From assembly GCA_023269675.1 (NCBI GenBank), contig JAHFSX010000025.1, positions 1 through 64,000 of the forward strand: DNA of 64,000 bases, given 5' to 3'. This DNA comes from Verrucomicrobiota bacterium (GTDB lineage Bacteria > Verrucomicrobiota > Kiritimatiellia > RFP12 > UBA1067). The first letter of the stretch is position 1. Each line of letters begins with the position of its first letter. Positions 19,225-29,860 of the stretch are shown here, piece by piece. A program made the translations under genes and the position numbers. Under the pieces are notes generated by a model. The model ran no database searches. It was not told the origin of the DNA and saw only the letters and a list, made by a program, of their open reading frames with translations.

Positions 19225-20223
19225 CTACGCCGTCCAATACGGGCTGCGGGCCTTGGCCTTGAGGTAGTCCGCGTGGTCAGGGTCCAGCTTGCAGAGGATC
19301 ATCTGGAAGCCGGCCATCTCCTGCACGGTCAGGTACTCGCCGCAGGCGCCGGGGGTCACGTGGACGCCCTTGGCGGCCAGGATCTGGGCGGCTTTGCGGT
19401 AAACGATCAGCATCTCCATCAGGGTGGTCGCTCCCACGCCGTTGATGATCAGCAGCGCGGTGTCGCCGGCCTTCACGCCGGTCGCCTGAACCAGCGGCGC
19501 GATCATGCGCGCGGCGGTCTCGTCCGCGCTGAGGATCTTGGTGCGGCCGCCGCCGGCCTCGCCGTGCTGGCCCATGCCGATTTCCATCTCGTCATCCGGC
19601 AGCACCGCGATCGCGCCGCCGTTCTGCGGGTGGGTGCAGCCGGTCATGGCCACAGCCAGCGTCGCCATCTGGCCGTTGAAGCGCTCGCCGATCTCGACGA
19701 TCTCCTCCAGGCTCTTGCCCGCTTCCGCCGCCGCGCCGACCACCTTGTAGAGCGGAATGCAGCCGGCCAGGCCGCGCTTATCGTCGATCGGCGTGTCCAC
19801 GCCGGCCGAGATGTCCTCGTGCGTGACGATCTCGACGACCTTGATGCCCTCTTTCTGCGCATCGCGCAGCGCCTTGCTCGCGCTCATGCGGTCGCCCGCG
19901 TGGTTCAGCGTCACCAAGAGGATGCCGGCCTCGCGCTTGAACATGCGCAGCGTCTCCAGCACTTTCGGCGCGCCCGGCGCGGCGAAGATGTCGCCGACCA
20001 CGCTGGCGTCGAGCATGCCCTCGCCCACGAAGCCGCTCAGCGCCGGCTCGTGGCCCGCGCCGCCGAGCGTGATGATCGCGACCTTGCTCTCGTCCTTGGG
20101 CGTGGTGCGCACCACGATCTTCTCGTTCACCAGCTTGACGCGGCCGCTGTAGCACAGCGCCAGACCTTCCAGCAGTTCCTTGGTCAGATTCGCGGGATCG
20201 TTGATAAACTTCTTCATCGCCAT
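19225..20223 (-). CDS. Dihydroxyacetone kinase substrate-binding subunit-like (DhaK)
   Basis: 332 residues. The DhaK fold binds short ketoses through a hemiaminal with a histidine, seen here in GMGQHGEAGGGR. Other family motifs: TLGGAGHEPALSGFVG, FAAPGA, NHAGDRM and INGVGATTLME. Some positions differ from classical DhaK (GGAGHEP for GGGSGHEP), so the substrate may be a ketose other than dihydroxyacetone, such as erythrulose or a phosphorylatable dione. AAAGGA lies before the ATG. The neighbours DhaL and LsrF suggest phosphorylation followed by aldol or thiolytic cleavage. Confidence 0.9.
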   Translation of the reverse strand: MAMKKFINDPANLTKELLEGLALCYSGRVKLVNEKIVVRTTPKDESKVAIITLGGAGHEPALSGFVGEGMLDASVVGDIFAAPGAPKVLETLRMFKREAGILLVTLNHAGDRMSASKALRDAQKEGIKVVEIVTHEDISAGVDTPIDDKRGLAGCIPLYKVVGAAAEAGKSLEEIVEIGERFNGQMATLAVAMTGCTHPQNGGAIAVLPDDEMEIGMGQHGEAGGGRTKILSADETAARMIAPLVQATGVKAGDTALLIINGVGATTLMEMLIVYRKAAQILAAKGVHVTPGACGEYLTVQEMAGFQMILCKLDPDHADYLKAKARSPYWTA

Positions 20224-20237
20224 GATAAAAATCCTTT

Positions 20238-20300
20238 GTTAACGGTTACAGGTTACAGGTTCAGGCCTCGGGTTCAGAGTTCAGGAAGTTCCAACTCCTA
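20238..20300. repeat. GGTTACA/GGTTCAG heptamers upstream of dhaK
   Basis: GGTTACAGGTTACAGGTTCA and related units, followed by AACTCCTAACTCCTCC in the opposite sense, lie between the VOC-like gene and dhaK. Confidence 0.85.
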
Positions 20301-20328
20301 ACTCCTCCCTCCTCCCTCGTCCTTGAAA

Positions 20329-20640
20329 TCAGCCCAGCTGCATCAGCTCGACCGGCATTCCCTGATCGTAGATGAAAGCGATCTTCAGGCCCGGCATCGG
20401 CTCGCAGACCGGCCACAGGACACTCTTGCCCTTCACCGCCTCGACGATGTTTTCGACAATGTACGCGACATGCGTCTCGTCCTGGACCGCCGCGGCCATC
20501 GGGCTGTCCGGCTCGAAGTAGAGCCACTCGACCTTGTAAGGGCTCGCGCCGGCGTCGTTCACCCAGACCTTGAGCGAATCGACAAACATCATGCCCTCCA
20601 TCTTCTCGAAAACCGGAATGCCCGTGTGATGATACGTCAT
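20329..20640 (-). CDS. Small VOC/glyoxalase-like protein of the sugar operon
   Basis: 103 residues, starting at ATG 20640 with GGGAGC upstream. The pattern of short beta strands, a YKVEWLYFEPDSP segment, DETHVAYIVENI and a C-terminal IAFIYDQGMPVELMQ resembles a single betaalphabeta-betabetabeta module of the vicinal-oxygen-chelate superfamily. Metal ligands are not certain. It is the second gene of the operon, so a role on the same sugar intermediate (isomerization or lyase step) is a guess from context. Confidence 0.6.
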   Translation of the reverse strand: MTYHHTGIPVFEKMEGMMFVDSLKVWVNDAGASPYKVEWLYFEPDSPMAAAVQDETHVAYIVENIVEAVKGKSVLWPVCEPMPGLKIAFIYDQGMPVELMQLG

Positions 20641-20716
20641 AATACTTGCTCCCTTTGTGAATAGACGCGTCCGGCCCTGGGCCGGACGCTAATGGCTGTT
20701 ACGAGATCAGAATGCC

Positions 20717-21451
20717 TTACAGCGACACGCCCGGAACCGAGAAACGCAGCCCCTGGCCGTCGTGGAAGGTCGCATACTCGGTCACGATCGCGCCGTCCTT
20801 GCCGCCCATCATGAAATGCCAAGTCTCCGCGCCGGGCAGCTTGTGCACGGACCCGTCCGCTTCCCACTTCTCGACATGCACGCTCTTGAGGAACGGGATC
20901 TGCAGCTTGGAGAGGTGCGCTTTGGCTTCGGGATATTTGTCCAGGTTAGGCTCGCCGACCTCGCTGAAGCCGTACACGTAGCCGTAACGCACCTGCCAGC
21001 TCTCCATCTTGCAGCGCAGCTCCTTGCCGTCCTTGTCCTTCGTCGGCAGATGGCGGTGCTCGGGAATGCTCTGGTTCGGCAGCAGATAGATCTCGTGGCC
21101 GAAATACCCCTCGTCCTTCTCGTTGCACCAGAACACGCCGGCCATGCCGTAGGAGGCAAAATCGCCCTTGCCGAAGTCCACCGCCCAGAAGAAGCCGTCG
21201 TCCTTCTTCAGCGCGGCGTAGACCGGCACGTTGAAGCGGGTCATCATGTCGAAATAGGCCTGTTTGGCTTTCGCGCTGTCGAACTTGCCGTCCTTGTAGA
21301 AATCCCCATTCTTCATCTGAACCGTCTCCTTTTTCACCTTGCCGGCGCAGCACGGCATCGAACAGCCCGCCGTGACACTCATCAAACCAGCACCCAGGCC
21401 GGCAACCATGACGCCAGCCAACACGTTGGAAACAACACCCGATTTTTTCAT
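20717..21451 (-). CDS. Lipoprotein with D-lyxose isomerase-like cupin
   Basis: 244 residues. A lipoprotein signal ends in SVTAGC (lipobox, Cys ~29). The rest resembles the cupin-fold D-lyxose ketol-isomerase family: the metal-binding region LLPNQSIPEHRH, a KMESWQVRYG glutamate region, and AETWHFMMGGKDGAIVTEYA. Those enzymes interconvert D-lyxose and D-xylulose and are cytoplasmic, so an exported lipid-anchored form is unusual. It is the first gene of the DhaK-DhaL-LsrF operon, suggesting it prepares or binds the sugar at the cell surface. Isomerase activity is inferred, not shown. Confidence 0.72.
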   Translation of the reverse strand: MKKSGVVSNVLAGVMVAGLGAGLMSVTAGCSMPCCAGKVKKETVQMKNGDFYKDGKFDSAKAKQAYFDMMTRFNVPVYAALKKDDGFFWAVDFGKGDFASYGMAGVFWCNEKDEGYFGHEIYLLPNQSIPEHRHLPTKDKDGKELRCKMESWQVRYGYVYGFSEVGEPNLDKYPEAKAHLSKLQIPFLKSVHVEKWEADGSVHKLPGAETWHFMMGGKDGAIVTEYATFHDGQGLRFSVPGVSL

Positions 21452-21583
21452 CCGAAACGTCCTTTCGTTAACGCGCCGCTCGAGGCGCCAAAACCGTTTT
21501 ACGCTCTTATCGTAAGTTGGGGCATTTTACCCAAAACACCCCCGCCCTGTAAACGCCGAACACCTTTTTTTATGCGCCGCCGC

Positions 21584-21612
21584 TTGCGCCGCGCGCCCCG
21601 CCTTTGTATGAT
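21584..21612 (+). promoter_or_regulatory. Candidate sigma-70 promoter of the 21669 gene
   Basis: TTGCGC (21584-21589), 17-bp spacer and TATGAT (21607-21612). The 217-bp divergent region holds nothing else that is clear. Confidence 0.55.
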
Positions 21613-21668
21613 GCCTGCTTACGAGCAAACGCCACCCGCCCCCTCCGCACGGAAGAAAACGAGGTCTC

Positions 21669-24215
21669 ATGAAGCTTCTGACCGCCCTGACCGCCCTGCC
21701 GCTGCTCGCCGCCCTCGCCCAGATCCCCCAAGACGCCCGCATCGGCCTGGAGGACGCGAACTTCGTCAAGGGCCAGCGCTTCAAAAACGTCACCCTCGAG
21801 ATGAGCCTCAAGCCCTTCAAGAAGAACGACCCCGACTATATCCGCGGCGTCTGCCGCGAGGCCTTCACCCAGTGGGCGCCCCTCACCCGGCTCGCCGACC
21901 AGGTCTCGGTCATGATGTGGACCGCGGACGGCTCGGAAATCCTCGACTACACCGGCGACCCGCAACAGCGCCTCGAATGGGCCCGGTACATCGGCAACCC
22001 CAACTCCGGCCGCCCGGTCGGCTCGGAGCCGGACGCCCAGCTCTCGGTCCACGACCGCGCCTTCCTCTACATGCCGGACCCGCCCGAGTACACGCTGGGC
22101 GACCTGCGCTTCATCGTGCAGTGCCTGAAAGAGGAGGGCCGCCGCATCACCGGCAAGCCCGTGCGCGTGGGCGCGACCTTCGACCCCGGACCCGAGTTCG
22201 CCAAGTCGGCGTTCAAGTACGCCAAGCACCCCGAAATCTGCATGGCCGCCACCATGGGCCACAAGAGCTTCGTCTGCTGCTACGCCGTGCTGCACAAGGA
22301 CGACGCGAAATATGCCGGCTTCCCCGGCGGCATTCCCGAAGGCACCCCCTTCGGCACCTTCTTCGGCCGCCAGTCCCAGCGCTTCCTGACGGACATGGGC
22401 TACGACTACATCTGGTTCTCGAACGGCCTCGGCTTCGGCCTCGAGACCTGGTCCTCCACCGGCGCCATCTTCAACGGCCAAGCGTTCGACGCCCCGAAGC
22501 TCTTCGAGACGCGCGCCAAGATCACCGCCTTCTGGACGCTCTTCCGCAAAGAGTGCCCCCTCTTCCGCATCGAGACGCGCGGCACCAACCTCGCCACCGG
22601 CATCGACCTCGCCAAGGACGGCGTGGACCTGCGCGCGATCTACCGCGGCGGCTTCAACCTGCTGCCCCCGCCCAACTCGCCCTGGGCCGCGCTCGACGGT
22701 GACTTCGGACTCGAGCTGGTCGGCTACCTCTCGCGCATGGCCGAACTGCCGGACGAGGACTACCTTTTCCGCTTCTACACGCACGACCCCTGGTGGGTCA
22801 ACAGCCCGTGGCTCGACCGCTACGGCCGCGAGCCGCACGACATCTACCTGCCCATGGCCTGCGCCCGCGTCAACCGCGCCGGCGACGTGACGCTCCCCTC
22901 CCACCTCAACCTCCTCACCATCGACGACTCGTTCGGCAACATGCCCGCGCAGGTCCCGAACGAGGTGATCCCCCGCATCCTCGAAGGCCGCGCCGACTCA
23001 CCCGACGCGCCCGGGCCCTTCGTCTGGGTCTACCCCTTCGACGAATACCACGACTGGGCCTACCAGCACCCGGAGCGCCTCGGCGAGATCTTCAGCGGCG
23101 ACTGGGTGATCCGCCAGGCCATCAACGCCGGCTTCCCGCTCAACACCGTGGTCTCCACCGCCGGCTTCCTGAGCTCGCTCGAGAAGAAACCGGAGCTCTA
23201 CCGCGGCTGCGTGCTCGTCACCATCGCGCCCGAGGCGGGCTCCAGGGTCGAGGCGCGGCTCATCCGCTTCGTGCAGGAGGGCGGCCAGCTGCTCGTCTAC
23301 GGCCCGATCACGCACGCGGGGCCGGCCTTCCTCGCGCTCGCCAACCTCGCCACGGCCGAACCGCTCGAGGGCGTGTTCGACATCGCCGACACCGTGACGG
23401 GCGACACCTTCGCGCAGCTCCAGAACCCCGCGAGGATCCGCCACGCCGCGCTCGTGAACGGCGGCGGCGTGGAGCCGGTCGTGAAGGACCGCGCCGACCC
23501 CGCCACGCGCGTGCTCGCCACCATGAAGCAGGGCGCCCAGACGCGCGACGTGCTGGTCGCCCGCAGCCGTCCCGAGTGGAAAGGCGGCAAGGTGCTCTAC
23601 TTCCGCGCCACGAACTCCAACCGCTACACCGGCGGCCGGCTGCTCACGCCCGACAACCCCGAAGAGTTCTTCAACGGTCCGCTGCTGCTGCGTTACGCGC
23701 TGAGCGAATTCGGGTACACCTTCCTGCAGGAGCGCCTGCGCCCGGCGATCAAGAGCCCGGTGACCTGCGTCGCCCGCAGCAACAACGGCTTCTACTTCTC
23801 CGGCTACACGCCCGACACCACGGTCAAGCAGCGCCTGCGCTTCCCGCAGGGCGCGCCGCTGCTGCTCGGCTACGAGACCTTGCTGGAGCAGGGCTGCTCG
23901 ACCTACTTCCTGCCGCGCGGCTGGCACCGCGAGTGCCGCGTCTTTGTCGCGCAGTCCGCCGACGGCCGCGTCGGCCTCGAGGAGCGCCACTCCAACGAGA
24001 AGGGGGTCGTGCGCCGCCTCGAGGTCGACGGCCTCGCGGACGCCACCGTGACCTTCTACCCCGGCAACGAGGCGCGCGAGGGGAACATCCGCACCTACCT
24101 CAACTCGGCCTACCCGTGGTTCAAGGGCCGCATCCCCTTCCAGAAAGGCCCCGCAGCGTTCGGCGCCTGCTACCAGGTCACCCACGTCACCGGCCGCCTC
24201 TGCATCGCGTGGTGA
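21669..24215 (+). CDS. Large secreted protein, possible glycoside hydrolase
   Basis: 848 residues with the signal peptide MKLLTALTALPLLAALAQ. I do not recognise a named family. Residues ~30-450 have the look of a TIM-barrel hydrolase with many Trp/Tyr/Asp motifs (VSVMMWTADGSE, MGYDYIWFSNG, YTHDPWWVNSPW, VYPFDEYHDW). Residues ~480-560 resemble a glutamine-amidotransferase-like domain of the kind seen in beta-galactosidase trimerization (RLIRFVQEGGQLLVYGPI). The C-terminal ~250 residues look beta-rich (YFSGYTPDTTVKQRLRFPQG). Nearby agmatinase and fucosidase genes fit a glycan-degradation setting, but no catalytic pair can be assigned. Confidence 0.65.
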   Translation: MKLLTALTALPLLAALAQIPQDARIGLEDANFVKGQRFKNVTLEMSLKPFKKNDPDYIRGVCREAFTQWAPLTRLADQVSVMMWTADGSEILDYTGDPQQRLEWARYIGNPNSGRPVGSEPDAQLSVHDRAFLYMPDPPEYTLGDLRFIVQCLKEEGRRITGKPVRVGATFDPGPEFAKSAFKYAKHPEICMAATMGHKSFVCCYAVLHKDDAKYAGFPGGIPEGTPFGTFFGRQSQRFLTDMGYDYIWFSNGLGFGLETWSSTGAIFNGQAFDAPKLFETRAKITAFWTLFRKECPLFRIETRGTNLATGIDLAKDGVDLRAIYRGGFNLLPPPNSPWAALDGDFGLELVGYLSRMAELPDEDYLFRFYTHDPWWVNSPWLDRYGREPHDIYLPMACARVNRAGDVTLPSHLNLLTIDDSFGNMPAQVPNEVIPRILEGRADSPDAPGPFVWVYPFDEYHDWAYQHPERLGEIFSGDWVIRQAINAGFPLNTVVSTAGFLSSLEKKPELYRGCVLVTIAPEAGSRVEARLIRFVQEGGQLLVYGPITHAGPAFLALANLATAEPLEGVFDIADTVTGDTFAQLQNPARIRHAALVNGGGVEPVVKDRADPATRVLATMKQGAQTRDVLVARSRPEWKGGKVLYFRATNSNRYTGGRLLTPDNPEEFFNGPLLLRYALSEFGYTFLQERLRPAIKSPVTCVARSNNGFYFSGYTPDTTVKQRLRFPQGAPLLLGYETLLEQGCSTYFLPRGWHRECRVFVAQSADGRVGLEERHSNEKGVVRRLEVDGLADATVTFYPGNEAREGNIRTYLNSAYPWFKGRIPFQKGPAAFGACYQVTHVTGRLCIAW

Positions 24216-24227
24216 CCGACACCCTCT

Positions 24228-24346
24228 TTACCACCAAGGCTCCAAGGACACGGAGAACTCCAAGGTTTCAGTGCAAGGCTCGCATGTGTCATCTTTGTTA
24301 AATTCTTTTGGTGGCTCTTGGTGCCCTTGGCGTCTTGGTGGTAAAC
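24228..24346. repeat. Inverted pair of CCAAG-type heptamer arrays
   Basis: The left arm ACCACCAAGGCTCCAAGGAC and following units is mirrored by CTTGGTGCCCTTGGCGTCTT near 24318-24342. Arms are ~38 nt with ~45 nt between. Same class as 724-842. It fills the gap up to 8 bp before the next ATG. Confidence 0.9.
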
Positions 24347-24353
24347 TCCTCAT

Positions 24354-25226
24354 ATGAAATTTGCAAACGCTTTCCTCGCCTCCGAGTTCAAGCCCGCGCC
24401 GGCCGAGGCCGCCGCGTTCCACGTGATCCCTGTGCCCATGGAGCTGAGCGTCTCCTACGGCGGCGGAGCGAAGCAGGGGCCGCAGGCCATCCTTGACGCC
24501 TCGCAGCAGCTCGAGGTGTGCGACGGCGAGGGCCACGCCAGCGCGGCCAACATCCACACGCAGAAGCCCGTCGCGCCGCGCTCGAAAAAGCCCGAAGCCT
24601 GGATCGACGCCGTCGAGGCGCGCGTGGCGCAGGCGCTCGCCTGCCGCGCGGTGCCCGTCGTGCTCGGCGGCGAGCATACCGTCACCCTCGGCGCGGCCCG
24701 CGCGTTCCACGCCGCGGGCGCGCGGATCGGCTTCATCCAGTTCGACGCGCACGCCGACCTGCGCGACACGTACGAGGAGACGCCCCTCTCGCACGCCTGC
24801 GTCATGCGCCGCGTGCACGAGCTCGGCTTCCCCTGCCTCCAGATCGCCACGCGGGCGGTCTCGCAGGAGGAGCGCGACTACCGGGCGGCGAACCCCAAGA
24901 CGATCACGGCCTATGACGCGCGCGAGATCGCGGCCGGCCGCATGCCGCGCCACTTCATCCCGCGCGGCTTCCCGAAAGAGGTTTACATCACCTTCGACGT
25001 GGACGGCTTCGACCCTGTCGTGATGCCCGCCACCGGCACGCCCGTGCCCGGCGGGCTCTTCTGGTATGACGTCCTGCGCATGCTGCGCAAAATCGCCGCC
25101 ACGCGCCGCATCGTCGGCTTCGACGTGGTGGAACTCGCGCCGATCGGGGCGCTGCACCACGCGGACTTCACCGCCGCGCTGCTCACCCAGACCCTCATGG
25201 GCCTGACCCCCGGCTCCTCAAGCTGA
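24354..25226 (+). CDS. Agmatinase/arginase-family ureohydrolase
   Basis: 290 residues, a usual SpeB length. Binuclear Mn site motifs are complete: GGEHTVTLG, QFDAHADLRD, and FDVDGFDP; the C-terminal half has ATGTPVPGG. The family hydrolyses guanidinium groups (agmatine, arginine or guanidinobutyrate) to urea. Agmatinase is likeliest by motif wording, giving putrescine. No clear ribosome site precedes the ATG; the heptamer hairpin at 24228-24346 ends 8 bp upstream and could affect initiation. Confidence 0.88.
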   Translation: MKFANAFLASEFKPAPAEAAAFHVIPVPMELSVSYGGGAKQGPQAILDASQQLEVCDGEGHASAANIHTQKPVAPRSKKPEAWIDAVEARVAQALACRAVPVVLGGEHTVTLGAARAFHAAGARIGFIQFDAHADLRDTYEETPLSHACVMRRVHELGFPCLQIATRAVSQEERDYRAANPKTITAYDAREIAAGRMPRHFIPRGFPKEVYITFDVDGFDPVVMPATGTPVPGGLFWYDVLRMLRKIAATRRIVGFDVVELAPIGALHHADFTAALLTQTLMGLTPGSSS

Positions 25227-25412
25227 CGGCACGCATGCGCGGAGCCGCGCCGCGCTCTCTGCGGCCAGCCGCACACCCTTCTTTTTTTCCCGCGCGGGGC
25301 CGGGTTTCCGCCGGGCGCCCATGCGCCCCGGGCGCTCAAAACCGCCCCCGCGGGGCGCAAGCGGGATCCGTTCCGTCTGGCCGGCGCGACCCTTTTTAAA
25401 AGAACGCGGTCG

Positions 25413-25440
25413 TTGACAAACGGCTTCCTTTTGGCATACT
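25413..25440 (+). promoter_or_regulatory. Sigma-70 type promoter of the 25518 kinase
   Basis: A perfect TTGACA (25413-25418), a 16-bp spacer and CATACT (25435-25440). The rest of 25227-25517 shows no gene or clear repeat. Confidence 0.65.
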
Positions 25441-25517
25441 CTTAATTATCACCATGAATGCTGGCCAAGGTGTGAGCGGGTGTGTGTGCCAAGCCTGGGC
25501 CGAGAAAGGTGTGAGGA

Positions 25518-28457
25518 ATGAAGGACAAAGACCCAACAGCGGATCCCAAGCAACGGCTCTGGATCGCGGTTTTCGCCTTATCCGCGCTGCTGATCGCGAC
25601 CCTCGGGTACACCCACTACCGTGCGACCGAAGAACATGTTTACGGGGAACGGGCACTGGACCTCGCAGCCATCGGCACCCTCAAAGCCGAGCAGATCGCC
25701 GAGTGGCGCAGAGAACGCCTGGCCGACGCCCTCCGCTTCGCGCAAGGCCCCACCCTGACGCGGGCGCTCACGAAAACGGACGAGGCCGACTTGCACACCA
25801 TGCTGGTCCTCAACCGCAAGGGCTCCTTCTACGAAGACGCGCTGCTGCTCTCCCCGACCGGCGCGATTCTGAGGGCGGCCAGCGACGCCCCGCTGCCGAC
25901 TTCGTCGGCAACCAAGCGTGCGGTCGAGATCGCGCTGGCGACCCGGACGGCCACGCTCTCCGACTTCTATGCCTGCGAGCAAGGCGCCGTTCACATCGAC
26001 TCCGCCGCACCGATTTATGAGACCGACGGACGCCCGGCCGCGGCGTTCATCCTGCGCAGCAACACCGAGGATTTCCTTTATCCGATGCTCCGGTCTTGGC
26101 CTGTGGCCAGCGCCAGCGCGGAAACGTTGCTCGTGCGGCGCGACGGCAAGGATGTGGTCTACCTCAATACGCCGCGCCACCCGATCGACCCCGCCATGAG
26201 GCTTCGGATTCCACTCACGAGAACCACCTCGCCGGCCGTTCAGGCGGTGCTGGGCAAGCAGGGGCTTTTCAGGGGTAAGAACTACAACGGCATCGAGGTG
26301 TTGGCCGACCTGCGCCCCATCCACAACTCCGACTGGTATATGGTCGCCCAAGTGGACCGCAAAGAAATCCTGGAGGAGGTCCGCTACAGCGCGGTCATGA
26401 CCACGCGCCTCGCGATCCTCGGCATCCTCTTCGTGGCCGCCGCCACGGCTTTCGGCCACCGGCGGCAAAAGGAGCGCCTTTACCGCAACCTTTACAGCGC
26501 CGAGCGTGAACAGCGGGCCTCCACCGAGAAGTTCCGTACCATCCTCTACAGCATCGGCGACGCGGTCATCACTTCCGACGACAAGGGGCGCGTCCTCCAG
26601 ATGAACGCCGTGGCCGAGCAGCTGACGGGCTGGTCAGAGGCCGAGGCGACCGGCAAGTCGCTCGACGATGTTTTCCACATCGTCAACGAGGAGACCCGTG
26701 CCCCTGTCCGGAACCCCGTCTGGCGCGTGCTCCACGAGGGGCAGGTGGTGGGGTTGGCGAATCACACGGTGCTCATCTCCCGCACCGGAAAAGAACATTC
26801 GGTCGCCGACAGCGGCGCGCCCATACGCGACGAGAACGGCACGCTGACGGGCGTGGTCCTCGTGTTCCGCGATCAGACCGCCGAACACGCCTCCCAGCGC
26901 GCGCTGCGCGAAAGCGAGCGCCGCCTCTCCACCCTCATGAACAACCTCCCCGGCATGGCTTACCGGTGCGACTTCGACACGTACTGGACCATGCGTTTCG
27001 TGTCGGAGGGGTGCCACACGCTGACCGGCTACAGCCCATCCGACCTGATCGATAACGCGAGCGTCGCGTATGCCGACCTGATCCATCCCGATGATCGCCA
27101 ATACGTCTGGGACGTGGTCACGCAGGCCGTCAAGGCCCGGCAGCCCTTCACGCTGGAGTACCGTATCCGCACGGCCGACTGGAGCGAGCGGTGGGTCTGG
27201 GAGCGCGGCTGCGCGATCTTGAGGCCGGACGGCTTGCCCGAAGCGCTGGAAGGCTTCATCACCGACATTTCCGAGCGCAAGCACGCCTCTGTGGAGCAGA
27301 ACAAACTCGAGGCGCAGCTCCACCAGTCGCAAAAGATCGAGGCGGTCGGCCGCCTCGCGGGCGGCGTCGCCCATGATTTCAACAACATGCTGGCGGTCAT
27401 CATCGGGAACGCCGAACTGGCCATGGACCGGCTCGGCAGCGCCAATCCGGTCCACGCCGAACTCCGCGAAATCCTCACCGCCAGCAGCCACTCCGCCGAG
27501 CTCGTCAAACAGCTTCTGGCCTTCGCCAGCAAGCAGACCATCATGCCCCGCCCCCTGAATCTCAATGACATCGTCTCCGAAAAGACATCCATGCTCCAGA
27601 AGCTCATCGGAGAAGAGATCGTTTTGGAATGGCACCCCGGCAGCGATCTCTGGTCCGTCCTGCTGGACCCCAGCCAACTCGACCAGATCCTGGTCAATCT
27701 GACCGTCAACGCGCGTGACGCCATCGCCGATGTCGGACGGATTTCCATTGAAACCCGCAACGTGTCCTACACCCTGCCCGCCCGCGGAGCGCCCGAGGGC
27801 GCCGCCACGGGCGACTACGTTTTGCTCGTGGTCAGCGACTCCGGATGCGGCATGGACGCCCTGACCAAGGCCCGCATCTTTGAGCCGTTCTTCTCCACCA
27901 AGCAGAAAGGCTTGTGCACGGGGCTCGGGCTGCCCACCGTGTACGGCATCGTCAAGCAGAACCGGGGGTTCATCGAATTCGACAGCAAACCCGGCAACGG
28001 CTCGAGCTTCACCATCTACTTGCCGCGGCATGACGCGCCGCCGAGCCCGCCCCGCCCCCCCGAGAGCCAGCCGCCCGCACATCTGTCCGGGACGGAAACC
28101 ATCCTGCTGGTTGAGGACGAGCCCGCCCTGCTCGACCTGACCCAGGCCTTGCTCAAGCGGATCGGCTACGCGGTTTTGCCCGCCAGCGGCCCTCAAGAGG
28201 CGCTCGAGCTGGCCCGCACCTTTACCGGCACCATCCACCTGCTGATGACCGACGTGGTCATGCCGGGGATGAGCGGCCGCGACTTGTGGCAACAGCTCGC
28301 GGGGCAGAAACCCGATCTTAAAATCCTCTTCATGTCCGGCTACACCTCCGACATCCTCGCCCATCGCGGCGTGGTCGACGGCGCCTTCCATTTCATTCAG
28401 AAGCCCTTTACGCTCGAGGCGCTCGCCGCCAAAGTGCGCGAAGTCCTTTCCTCCTAA
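25518..28457 (+). CDS. Membrane hybrid sensor histidine kinase
   Basis: 979 residues. Membrane helix 1 spans ~14-35 (AVFALSALLIATLGY) and helix 2 ~293-313 (LAILGILFVAAATAF), bounding a ~255-residue periplasmic sensor of Cache-like appearance. Then two PAS domains (about 335-455 and 465-600), a dimerization helix with the phospho-accepting His in GGVAHDFNNML, an ATPase domain (NLTVNARDAI, SDSGCGMD, GLGLPTVYG), and a C-terminal receiver with Asp in LMTDVVMPG. No DNA-binding domain is fused. It is 26 bp from the fucosidase gene, so the signal may be a glycan or its product; that is inference. Confidence 0.92.
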   Translation: MKDKDPTADPKQRLWIAVFALSALLIATLGYTHYRATEEHVYGERALDLAAIGTLKAEQIAEWRRERLADALRFAQGPTLTRALTKTDEADLHTMLVLNRKGSFYEDALLLSPTGAILRAASDAPLPTSSATKRAVEIALATRTATLSDFYACEQGAVHIDSAAPIYETDGRPAAAFILRSNTEDFLYPMLRSWPVASASAETLLVRRDGKDVVYLNTPRHPIDPAMRLRIPLTRTTSPAVQAVLGKQGLFRGKNYNGIEVLADLRPIHNSDWYMVAQVDRKEILEEVRYSAVMTTRLAILGILFVAAATAFGHRRQKERLYRNLYSAEREQRASTEKFRTILYSIGDAVITSDDKGRVLQMNAVAEQLTGWSEAEATGKSLDDVFHIVNEETRAPVRNPVWRVLHEGQVVGLANHTVLISRTGKEHSVADSGAPIRDENGTLTGVVLVFRDQTAEHASQRALRESERRLSTLMNNLPGMAYRCDFDTYWTMRFVSEGCHTLTGYSPSDLIDNASVAYADLIHPDDRQYVWDVVTQAVKARQPFTLEYRIRTADWSERWVWERGCAILRPDGLPEALEGFITDISERKHASVEQNKLEAQLHQSQKIEAVGRLAGGVAHDFNNMLAVIIGNAELAMDRLGSANPVHAELREILTASSHSAELVKQLLAFASKQTIMPRPLNLNDIVSEKTSMLQKLIGEEIVLEWHPGSDLWSVLLDPSQLDQILVNLTVNARDAIADVGRISIETRNVSYTLPARGAPEGAATGDYVLLVVSDSGCGMDALTKARIFEPFFSTKQKGLCTGLGLPTVYGIVKQNRGFIEFDSKPGNGSSFTIYLPRHDAPPSPPRPPESQPPAHLSGTETILLVEDEPALLDLTQALLKRIGYAVLPASGPQEALELARTFTGTIHLLMTDVVMPGMSGRDLWQQLAGQKPDLKILFMSGYTSDILAHRGVVDGAFHFIQKPFTLEALAAKVREVLSS

Positions 28458-28483
28458 AACACCCCTCACCCCAGGACCCTTAC

Positions 28484-29850
<1,367 letters not shown>

Positions 29851-29860
<10 letters not shown>

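Noticed and set aside
17549-20223. Complete AI-2 (lsr) operon
   Set aside because: Only LsrF is AI-2-like; lsrK, lsrG, lsrR and the transporter are absent.
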